From Mayamaea pseudoterrestris (taxonomy: Eukaryota > Bacillariophyta > Bacillariophyceae > Sellaphorales > Sellaphoraceae): a stretch of DNA of 64,000 nt. This document shows, piece after piece, positions 49,401 through 61,100 of this stretch. The notes below the pieces were generated by a model. That model was not told where the DNA came from. It made no database searches and saw nothing but the letters and a program-made list of their open reading frames with translations. The stretch is from contig BROI01000010.1 in NCBI GenBank assembly GCA_027923505.1, forward strand, positions 434,001-498,000, in the 5' to 3' direction. Numbering within the stretch: the stretch's first letter is position 1; each line of letters opens with the position of its first letter. The position numbers were made by a program, and so were the translations under genes.

Positions 49401-51313
49401 GACTGCCTGGAGGCTGACCACATATACGGCCTCCACTGTGGGTATGGCCAACACCCAGTTGCAGATTCTTCCTGTCAAACGCCCCATGCCCTGACCGCCC
49501 AAATACCCAATGAGTCAGGCAAAAAAACATGTCCAGGGTATGCCATTGGCAGGTGCATAGTCTCAAATGGTGCAAAAGGACTGCCTGGAGGCTGACACCA
49601 TGGGTACTCTGGCCTCCACTGTGGTATGGCCAACACCACAAGATTGCAGATTCTTCCCTGTCCAACGCCCATGCCCTGTGCCACCCAAATACCAATGAGT
49701 CAGGCAAAACATTGTCCAGGGTATGCCATTGGACAGGTGCATAGTCTCAAATGGTGCAAAAAAGGCCTGCCTGGAGGCTGACAACATGGGTACGGCCTCC
49801 ACTGTGGGTATGGCCAACACCACAAGTTGCAATTCTTCCTGTCAAACGCCCCATGCCCTGGCCACCCAAATACCCAATGAGTCAGGCAAAAACATGTGTC
49901 CAGGGTATGCCATTGACAGGTGCATAGTCTCAATTGGTGCAAAAAGGACTGCCTGGAGGCTGACAACATGGGTACGGCCTCCACTGTGGGTATGGCCAAC
50001 AACACAAGTTGCAGATTCTTCCCTGTCAAACGCCCCATGCCCTGGCCACCCAAATACCAATGAGTCAGGCAAAACATGTCCAGGGTATGCCATTGACAGG
50101 TGCAGAGTCTCAAATGGTGCAAAAAGGACTGCCTGGAGGCTGACAACATGGTACGGCCTCCACTGTGGGTATGGCCAACACCACAAGTTGCAGATTCTTC
50201 CCTGTCAAACGCCCCATGCCCTGGCCACCCAAATACCAAATGAGTCAGGCAAAACATGTCCAGGGTATGCCATTGACAGGTGCATAGTCTCAAATGGTGC
50301 AAAAAGGACTGCCTGGAGGCTGACACCATGGGTACGGCCTCACTGTGGGTATGGCCAACACCACAAGTTGCAGATTCTTCCCTGTCAAACGCCCCATGCC
50401 CTGGCCACCCAAATACCCAATGAGTCAGGCAAAACATGTCTAGGGGATGCCATTGACAGGTGCATAGTCTCAAATGGTGCAAAAAGGACTGCCTGGATGC
50501 TGACAACATGGGTACGGCTCCACCTGTGGTATGGCCAACACCACAAGTTGCAGATTCATCTCTGTCAAACGCCCCATGCCCTGGCCACCCAAATACCCAA
50601 TGAGTCAGGCAAAACATGTCCAGGGGATGCCATTGACCGGTGCAGAGTCTCAAATGGTGCAAAAAGGGGACTGCCTGGAGGCTGACAACATGGGTACGGC
50701 CTCCACTGTGTGGTATGGGCCAACACCACAAGTTGCAGATTCTTCCCTGTCAAACGCCCCATGCCCTGGCCACCCCAAATACCCAATGAGTCAGGCAAAA
50801 CATGTCCAGGGTATGCCATTGACAGGTGCAAGTCTCAAATGGTGAAGGACTGCCTGGAGGCTGACCACATGGGTACAGCCTCCACTGTTGGGTAGCGCGG
50901 CCAACAACACAAGTTGCAGATTCTTCCCTGTCAAACGCCCCATGCCCTGGCCACCCAAATACCCAATGAGTCAGGCAAAACATGTCCAGGGGACCATTAA
51001 TGACAGGTGCAGAGTCTCAATGGTGCAAAAGGACTGCCTGGAGGCTGAAAACATGGGTACGGCCTCCACCGGGCTGTGGGTATGGCCAACACCACAAGTT
51101 GCAGATTCTTCCTGTAAACGCCCCATGCCCTGGCCACCCAAATACCCAATGAGTCAGGCAAAACATGTCCAGGGGTATGCCACACAGCATAGTAAATGGT
51201 GCAAAAGGATCGCTCTCCGACACCATGGGTACGGCCTCCACTGTATGGGCCAACACCACGTATCGCAGATTCTTCTGTCAAACTTTATGCCCTGGCCACC
51301 CAAATACCCAATG
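49401..51313. repeat. Satellite 2 segmental duplication B, copy 2 (1,913 bp)
   Basis: Starts mid-monomer (CCCAATG joined to GACTGCCTGG), so the copies meet out of register. It ends about 180 bp before the orientation switch. Confidence 0.92.
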
Positions 51314-51490
51314 AGTCAGGGCAAAATATGTCCAGGGTATGCCATTGACAGGTGCATAGTCTCAAATGGTGCAAAGGACTGCCTGGAGGCTGACACCATA
51401 AGTACGGCCTCCACTGTGGGTATGGGGCCAACACCACAAGTTGCAGATTCATCCGCCAACGCCTTCATGCCCTGGCCACCCAAATACCCA

Positions 51491-54400
51491 TGTCGCAGGC
51501 AGTCCTTTTTGCACCATTTGAGACTCTGCACCTGTCAATGGCATACCCTGGACATGTTTTGCCTGACTCATTGGGTATTTGGGGGGCCAGGGCATGGGGC
51601 GTTTGACAGGGAAGAATCGACAACTCTATGGTGTTGGTGATACCCACAGTGGAGGCGCACCATGGTGTCAGCCTCCAGGCAGTCCTTTTGCACCATTTGG
51701 AGACTAGTGACTGTCAATGGCATACCCTGACATGTTTTGCCTAACTCCATTGGGCAGGCCAGGGGCATGGGGCTTGATTAGGAAGAATCTGCAACTTGTG
51801 GTGTTGGCCATACCCACAGTGGAAATACGTGACCATGTTTTCAGCCTCCAGGCAGTCCTTGCACATTGACTCTGCACCTGTCAATGGCATCCTGGACATG
51901 TTTTGTCTGACTCATTGGGTATTTGGGTGGCCGGGGCAGGGGCGTTTGACAGGGAATCGACAACTTGTGGTGTTGGCCAACCCACAGTGGAGGCCGCACC
52001 ATGGTGTCAGCCTCCAGGCAGTCCTTTGCACCTGAGACTGCACCCGTCAATGGCATACCCTGACATGCTTTGCCTGACTCATTGGGTATTTGGGTGGCCA
52101 GGGCATGGGGCGTTTGAAGGAGAATCGACAACTTGGGTGTTGGCCAACCCACCGTGGAGGCCGTACCCACGGTGTCAGCCTCCAGGCAGTCCTTTTTGCA
52201 CCATTTGAGACTCTGCACCTGTCAATGGCATACCCTGGACATGTTTTGCCTGACTCATTGGGTATTTGGGTGGCCAGGGCATGGGGAGTTTGACAGGGAA
52301 GAATCTGCAACTTGTGGTGTTGGCCATAACCCACCGTGGAGGCCGCACCCATGGTGTCAGCCCCAGGCAGTCCTTTTTTGCACCATTTGAGACTCCGCAC
52401 CTGTCAATGGCATACCCTGAACATGTTTTGGCCTGACTCATTGGGTATTTGGGTGGCCAGGGCATGGGGCGTTTGACAGGGAACGACAACTTGGGGTTGG
52501 CCAACCACCGGGAGGCCGGCTGGTGTCAGCCTCCAGGCAGTCCTTTTTGCACCATTTGAGACTCAAGCACCTGTCAATGGCATACCCTGGACATGTTTGG
52601 CCTGACCCACCGGGTATTTGGGTGGCCAGGGCAGGGCGTTGGACAGGCAGACAACTTTGGTGTTGGCCAACCCGACAGGGACCGCACCAGGTGTCGCCCG
52701 GATCCTTTGGCACCATTTGAGACTCTGCACCCGTCAGGCAGCCCTGACATGTTTGGCCTGACTCATTGGTATTTGGGCGGCGCAAGCATGGGGGCGCTTG
52801 ACGGGTCAGAACGACAACTTGGGGTGTTGACCCGTGGGAGGCCGAACCAGGTGCCAGCCAGGCAGTCCTTTTTGCACCATTTGAACTCTTGCACTCTGTC
52901 AATGGCATACTCCTGGACATGTTTGGCCAGACTCATTGATTTGGGTGGCAGGGCATGGGGCGCTTTGACAGGTCAGAATCGACAAGCCTGGGAGAAGGCC
53001 ATACCCATTTCACCCCCCCGGGAGGCCGCACCACGGGTCAGCCTCCAGGGCAGTCCTTTTTGCACCATTTGAGACTCTGCACTCAGCTGGTCGGCCCTGA
53101 CAGGTTGTAGCCTGCATTGGATGGTGGCCAGCATAGTGACAGGGTACAGAATCTGACAACTTGTGGTGTTGGCCATACCCACCGTGTGAGGCCGTACCCA
53201 TGGTGTCAGCCCCAGGCAGTCCTTGCACCATTTGAGACTCTGCACCTTGTCAATGGCATACCCTACTACGTTTGGCCTGACCTCCATTGGGCATTTGGGT
53301 GGCCACGGACAGCTGCCCAAAAGACCTGGGAGGCGAATACCCACCGTGGAGGCCTGTGTGCCAGCCTCCAGGCAGTTCCCAGCACCATGAGACTTTCAGA
53401 TTCCTGTCAATGGCATACCCTGGACATGTTTGCCTGACTCATTGGGTATTTGGGTGGCCAGGACGGGGGGCTGACCGCAGTAGAAACAAACTTGCGGTGT
53501 TGGTCATACTCCACCGTGGAGGCCGCATCATATGGTGCCAGCCTCCAGGCAGTCCTTTTTGCACCATTTGAACTCTGCACTCTGTCAATGGCATACCTCT
53601 GGACATGTTTTGGCTCTGACTCATTGGGTATTTGGGTGGCCAGGGCATGGGGCGTTGGACAGGTCACAATCGACAACTTGCGGTGTTGGCTAGCTCCACC
53701 GTGGGAGGCCGTACATGGGGTCCTTTGCAACCGGTCAATGGCAACCTACATGCTTGGCGACTCATTTATTTGGGTGGCCAGGCATGGGGCGTTTGACAGG
53801 TCAGAATCGACAACTTGTGGTGTTGACTATACCCACCGGTGGAGGCCGCACTCCATGGTGCCCCAGGCAGTCCTTTGCACCATTTGAACTCTTGCACGTC
53901 AATGGCATACCCTGGAGCACATGCTTGTGCCTGACTCATTGGGTATTTGGGTGACAGGGCATGTGGGCGTACAGGTCAGAATGATTAACTTGTGGTGTTG
54001 GCCATACCCACCGCGGGAGGCCGCACCCATGGTGCAGCCCCAGGCAGTCCTTGCACCATTTGAGACTCTGCACCTGTCAATGGCATACCCTGGACATGTT
54101 TTGGCCCGGTATTGGGGGCCAGGGCAGAAGGGCTTGACAGGTCAGAATCGACAACTTGTGGTGTTGGCTATGATCGGGGAGGCGGACTGGCCTGCAGGCA
54201 GTCCTTTGCACCATTTGAGACTTGCACCTGTCAATGGCATACCCTTGACATGTTTGGCCGGACTCATTGTGTATATGGGTGGCAGCAGGGGTGACAGGTC
54301 AAACCGACAACTTGTGGTGTTGGCCATGCTCCACCGTGGAGGCCGGACCCATGGCGTCAGCCTCCAGGCAGTCCTTTTTGCACCATTTGAGACTCTGCAC

Positions 54401-57400
54401 CTGTCAATGGCAAACCCCGACATGTTTGGACTGACTCATTGGGTATTTGGGGGGAGAGAAGGGCGCTGACAGGTCAGAACCGACAACTTGTGGGAGATAC
54501 ACCACCGTGGGAGGCCGTGAACTCACGGTGTCAGCCCCAGGGGCAGTCCTTTTGCACCATTTGAAACTCTCACCGGACAATGGCATACCCTGGACATGTT
54601 TGGCCTGACTCATCGGGTATTTGGGTGGCCAGGGCATGGGGCGCTGACAGGTCAGAACCGACAACTTGGTGGTGTTGGCCATACCCACTGCGAGGCCGGA
54701 CTCCATGGTGCCAGCTCCTTGTGGCAGTCTTGGTTATTTGAGAGACTCTGGCACCTAGTCAATAGCATCCCCTGACATGTTTTCGCATCTGGGACTCATT
54801 GGGTATTTGGGCTGGCCTGGGCATGGTAAAGGACAGGCAGAATCGACATCTTGTGGTGTTGGCTATACCCACCGTGGAGGCAACAAGGGTCAGCCTCCAG
54901 GCAGTCCTGCACCATTTGAGACTCTGCACCTGTCACATGTTTGGACTGACTCCATCGGGTGGAGCCAGGGCGCATGGTACGCAGAATCGATAACTCGGGT
55001 GTTGGCAGACCTCCACCGTGGAGGCTTCCGGACCCCATGGGTGTCAGCCCCAGGCAGTCCTTTTGGCAAACCATTTGAGACCTGCACCTGTCAATGGCAC
55101 ACCCTGACATGTTTGGCGGGACCTTGTACGCCAGGGCACAGGGGCGATGGGAAGAATCGACAACTCAGGTGTTAATACCCACCAGAGTCGTACTCCACGT
55201 GTCAGCCCAGGCAGTCCCTCTTGCACCATTTGAGACTCACCTGTCAATTGGGCCGACCATCGGGTATTTGGGTGGCCAGGGCATGGGCAAGTTGAACAGG
55301 CTGTGAACTGACAACTTGTGGTGGTGGCCAGGCCCACCGTAGGCCGTGCATCGCGGTGTCAGCCTCCCAGTGCACCATTTGAGCCCGTAAAGTCATTTGC
55401 ATACCCTAAGGGGTGTCATCTACCCATTGGTATTTGGGTGGCAAGGCATGGGGTGTTTGACAGGGAAAAGAAACACCAGGTGTGTAATACCCACCCCGGA
55501 GGCTGTACTCACGGCAGCCTCCAGGCAGTCCTCTTTGCACTCATTTGAGACTCTGCACCTGTCAATGGCATACCCTGACATGTTTTGGTCTGACTCATTG
55601 CATTTGGGGCCAGGATGGGGCGCTTGACAGGTCAGAATCGACAACTTGTGGGGCACATACCCACCGTGGAGGCTGCACACGGTGTCAGCCTCCAGGCAGT
55701 CCTTTGCACCTCACATTTGAGACTCACCCAGTCCCACATGTTTTGCCTGACCGGGTATTTGGGGTGGCCAGGGGGACAGAATCGACAACTTGTGGTGTTG
55801 GCTATACCCACCGGAGTCGCACTATGGTGTCAGCCTAGGCAGTCCTTTTGTAATCATTTACTCTGCACCTGTCAATGGCATACTCTTAAATAATGTTTGG
55901 CCTGACTCATTGGGTATTTGGGGTGGCCAGGCATGGGGCGTTTGACAGGAAGAATCGTGTCCCAGGTGTTGGCCATACTCCACCGGAGGCCAGACGTGCC
56001 AGCCTAGCAGTCTTGCACCATTTGAGACCACCACAATGGCATACCTGATATGTTTCCATCGACCCATTGCATTCAGATACTTTACAAGTACAAATGGGCT
56101 TGACAGGTCAGACCTAGACAACTTGTGGTGTTGGCTATACCCACCATAGAGGCCGTAATTCATGAAGTCATAGCCTAGGCAGTCCTTTTGCACCATTTGA
56201 GACTCAATCTATTCATGGCATACTGGCGATATGTTGGCCCTGAATCAGATTGACTGGGGGGGTGTAAATTGACAGGCAGAATCGACAACTTGTAAACACA
56301 TAGCCCACCGTAGTGTACTGATGGTGTCAGCCCCAGGCAGTCCTTTTGCACCAGCTGAGACTCTGTACTGTCACAAATACCCTGGGACAGTGTTTGGCCT
56401 GGATCTCATTGTATTTGGGCTGCCAGGCATAATGACAGGTTAGAATCGACAACTTGTAGGTTGGCACATACCATCGTGGGAGGAGCGTGTCAGCCTCCAG
56501 CAGTCCTTTGCATCATGAGACTCTGCACCTGTCAATGGCATACTTGACATGTTTTACCTGACTCATGGTAATTGGGTGGCCAGGCATGTGGCAAGGTCAA
56601 TCTGCAACTTGTGGTAGTTGGCCAACCCACTGCGGAGGTCAGACTATATGGTGTCAGCCTCGGCAGTCTCAGCACTGAGATTCTCAGACGTCAATGAAAA
56701 GCACCCTGACATGTTTACCTGTCATTGCTAGTTGCAGGGCATACACAGATTGACAACTGGGGGGACTATTCCACGAGGCGCATCCAGCGGTGTCAGCCTC
56801 CAGGCAGTGCAATATTTATCTCTGCACCCAAGTCAATCAGTTAGGTTCTGACTCATTGGGTATGGTGTCACCAGGCATGTGGGGCGTTGGAGCAGAGTAT
56901 TAGAAGATGTAGGCTAATATACCCACCGTGGAGGCCGTACTCCATGGTGTCAGCCTCCAGGCAGTCCTTTTGCACCATTTGAGACTCTGCACCCACAATG
57001 CATGCCTGGAGCCATGTTTGGCTCAGATTCATTGGATTTGGGTGGCTAGGCATAATGTACAGGCAGAATGAAATTTGTAGTACACACAGTCCTGTGAGCT
57101 GGCGTGTCAGCCTCAGGCAGTCCTTTTGCACTATTTGAGACTCTGTACCTGTCAATTACAATTCCTATATCACCGACTTCATTGGCAGGGTGCTGTAGAA
57201 TGGGTTATGTTTGACAGGTCAGAATTGACAATCCTGTGGTGTTGGCCAGATCACACTGTGGGAGGCTGTACCCATGGTGTCAGCGCAGTCCTTTTGCACC
57301 ATTTGAGACTCTGCACCTGTCAATTACACCTATATGGCCTTTGCCTGACTCTTATTTCAAGGCCAGGGGCAGGGGGTGACAGTGGAAGGATCTGCACACT

Positions 57401-58146
57401 TGTGGTGTTGGCTATACCCACAGTGGAGGCCGCATCTATGTTTTCAGCCCAGGCAGTGTCTGCACCATTTGAGACTCTGCACCCAATAATGGCATCCCCA
57501 GCAAGTGTTTGGCCTGACTCATTGGGTACGCAGGCCAGGCATGGGGCGTTTGACAGGAAGAATTTATAACTTGTGGTGTTGGCCATACCCACCGTGGAGG
57601 CCATACCTGCTGGTGTCCTCAGGCAGTCTGAAATCATTTGAGACTCTGCACCTGTCACTGCATACCCTGACATGTTTTGCCTGGGACCTCCATCAGAGCT
57701 GGGTACTACATGGGGCATTTGGCAAAGAATCGACACCTCTGTGGTGTTGGCCATACCCACCGGTGGAGGCCATCTGCGGTGTCAGCCTCCAGGCAGTCCT
57801 TGCACCATTTGGAGACTCACTGTCAATGGCATACCCTGGACAATATCAGTCTGACTCATTTATTTGGGTGGCCAGGCATGGGGGCGGACAGATCAGAATT
57901 GACAATCTCAGGCGTTGGCTATACTCCACCGTAGGCTGCATCAGTGGTGTTGTGGCCTCTGGCAGTCTTTTTGCACCATTTGAGACTATGCACCTGTCAA
58001 TGGCATACCCTGGACATGTTTGGCCTGACTCATTGGGTATTTAAGTGGCCAGGGCATGGGGCGTTTGACAGGTCAGAATCGACAACTTGTTGTGTTGGCC
58101 ATACCCACCGTGGAGGCCGTACCTTGGTGTCAGCCCAGGCAGTCCT
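51491..58146. repeat. Satellite 2, inverted block
   Basis: The same repeat on the opposite strand: landmarks now read CAGGCAGTCCTTTTTGCACC, GACTCTGCACCTGTCAATGG, GACATGTTTTGCCTGACTCA and GGGCATGGGGCGTTTGACAG. About 37 monomers. Decay is heavier than in the forward block, worst at about 56,000-57,100, with many monomers shortened. Subtypes differ from the forward block (TTTGGCCTGACTC and GACAGGTCAGAATC are common here). Confidence 0.95.
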
Positions 58147-61100
58147 TGGTGACAAGTTGTCACCAATATCATTGCCGTCCCCTGAGACACTAGCCAGGCA
58201 TACCATCTTGTAGCGCAATTTGAATAATGATGTTGGCACCATTCTGGTGTCATTTGGGTGTATACATGGCCTGCTGTACGGTAGGGGCGTTTGAATGTCA
58301 CGGCATCTGCAGGCTGAGACTGGTGACAAGTTGTCACCAATATCATTGCCGTCCCCTGAGACACTAGCCAGGCATACCATCTTGTAGCGCAGCCTGAATA
58401 ATGATGTTGGCACCATTCTGGTGTCATTTGGTTGTATACATGGCCTGCTGTAGGGGCGTTTGAATGTCACGGCATCTGCAGGCTGAGACTGGTGACAAGT
58501 TGTCACCAATATCATTGCCATCCCCTTAGACAATAGCCAGGCATACCATCTTGTAGGGCAGCTTGAATAGTGATGTTGGCAATATTCTGGTGACATTTGG
58601 GTGTAAACATGGCCTGCTGTAGGGGTGTTTGAATGTCAAGGCATCCGCGGGCTGAGACTGGTGACAAGTTGTCACCAATATCATTGCCGTCCCCTGAGAC
58701 ACTAGCCAGGGCATACCATCTTGTAGGGCAGCTTGAATAATGATATTGGCAATATTCTGGTGACATTTGGGTGTATACATGGCCTGCTGTAGGGGCGTTT
58801 GAATGTCACGGCATCTGCAGGCTGAGACTGGTGACAAGTTGTCACCAATATCATTGCCATCCCCTGAGACACTAGCCAGGTTTACTATCTTGTTGCGCAG
58901 CCTGAATAATGATGTTGGCACCATTCTGGTGTCATTTGGGTGTATACATGGCCTGCTGTAGGGGCGTTTGAATGTCACGGCATCTGCGGGCTGAGACTGG
59001 TGACAAGTTGTCACCAATATCATTGCCATCCCCTGAGACACTAACCAGGCATACCATCTTGTAGCGCAGCCTGACTAATGATGTTGGCACCATTCTGGTG
59101 TCATTTGGGTGTATACAGGGCTTGCTGTAGGGGCGTTTGAATGTCACGGCATCTGCGGGCTGAGACTGGTGACAAGTTGTCACCAATATCATTACCGTCC
59201 CCTGAGACACTAGCCAGGCATACCATCTTGTAGGGCAGCTTGAATAATGATATTGGCAATATTCTGGTGACATTTGGGTATATACCTGGCCTGCTGTAGG
59301 GGCGTTTGAATGTCACGGCATCTGCGGGCTGAGACTGGTGACAAGTTGTCACCAATATCATTGCTGTCCCCTGAGACACTAGCCAGGCATACCATCTTGT
59401 AGGGCAGCTTGAATAATGATATTGGCAATATTCTGGTGACATTTGGGTATATACCTGGCCTGCTGTAGGGGCGTTTAAATGTCACGGCATCTGCAGGCTG
59501 AGACTGGTGACAAGTTGTCACCAATATCATTGCCATCCCCTGAGACACTAGCCAGGTATACCATCTTGTAGCGCAGCCTGAATAATGATGTTGGCACCAT
59601 TCTGGTGTATTTTGGGCACCTACAGGGCTTACTGTAGGGGCGTTTGAATGTCACGGCATCTGCGGGCTGAGACTGGTGACAAGTTGTCACCAATATCATT
59701 GCCGTCCCCTGAGACACTAGCCAGGCATACCATCTTGTAGCGCAGCCTGAATAATGATGTTGGCACCATTCTGGTGTCATTTGGGTGTATACATGGCCTG
59801 CTGTAGGGGCGTTTGAATGTCACGGCATCTGCAGGCTGAGACTGGTGACAAGTTGTCACCAATATCATTGCCATCCCCTGAGACACTAGCCAGGCATACC
59901 ATCTTGTAGCGCAGCCTGAATAATGATGTTGGCACCATTCTGGTGTCATTTGGGTGTATACATGGCCTGCTGTAGGGGCGTTTGAATGTCACGGCATCTG
60001 CAGGCTGAGACTGGTGACAAGTTGTCACCAATATCATTGCCGTCCCCTGAGACACTAGCCAGGCATACCATCTTGTAGCGCAGCCTGAATAATGATGTTG
60101 GCACCATTCTGGTGTCATTTGGGTGTATACATGGCCTGCTGTAGGGGCGTTTGAATGTCACGGCATCTGCAGGCTGAGACTGGTGACAAGTTGTCACCAA
60201 TATCATTGCCGTCCCCTGAGACACTAGCCAGGCATACCATCTTGTAGCGCAGCCTGAATAATGATGTTGGCACCATTCTGGTGTCATTTGGGCACCTACA
60301 GGGCCTGCTGTAGGGGCGTTTGAATGTCACGGCATCTGCGGGCTGAGACTGGTGACAAGTTGTCACCAATATCATTGCCGTCCCCTGAGACACTAGCCAG
60401 GCATACCATCTTGTAGCGCAGCCTGAATAATGATGTTGGCACCATTCTGGTGTCATTTGGGTGTATACATGGCCTGCTGTAGGGGCGTTTGAATGTCACG
60501 GCATCTGCAGGCTGAGACTGGTGACAAGTTGTCACCAATATCATTGCCGTCCCCTGAGACAATAGCTAGGCATACCATCTTGTAGCGCAGCCTGAATAAT
60601 GATGTTGGCACCATTCTGGTGTCATTTGGGTGTATACATGGCCTGCTGTAGGGGCGTTTGAATGTCACGGCATCTGCAGGCTGAGACTGGTGACAAGTTG
60701 TCACCAATATCATTGCCATCCCCTGAGACACTAGCCAGGCATACCATCTTGTAGCGCAGCTTGAATAATGATGTTGGCAATTTTCTGGTGACATTTGGGT
60801 ATACACATGGCCTGCTGTAGGGGCGTTTGAATGTCACGGCATCCGCGGGCTGAGACTGGTGACAAGTTGTCACCAATATCATTGCCGTCCCCTGAGACAC
60901 TAGCCAGGCATACCATCTTGTAGCGCAGCCTGAATAATGATGTTGGCACCATTCTGGTGTCATTTGGGTGTATACATGGCCTGCTGTAGGGGCGTTTGAA
61001 TGTCACGGCATCTGCAGGCTGAGACTGGTGACAAGTTGTCACCAATATCATTGCCGTCCCCTGAGACACTAGCCAGGCATACCATCTTGTAGCGCAGCCT

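Larger units (their letters stand above)
37190..51490. repeat. Satellite 2, forward block: about 180-bp tandem array
   Basis: About 79 monomers with landmarks ACCACAAGTTGCAGATTCTT, AAACGCCCCATGCCCTGGCC, CCCAATGAGTCAGGCAAAAC, ATGCCATTGACAGGTGCATA, GGACTGCCTGGAGGCTGACA and CGGCCTCCACTGTGGGTATG. Spacing in the clean core is 179-180 bp (48,082; 48,261; 48,441; 48,621). Homogeneity varies: many small indels at 37-43 kb, a badly decayed island at about 44,620-45,720, and the cleanest copies at about 47,300-51,300. Since 180 is a multiple of 3, frames of up to 343 codons open on both strands; they are a by-product of the period. Confidence 0.97.
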
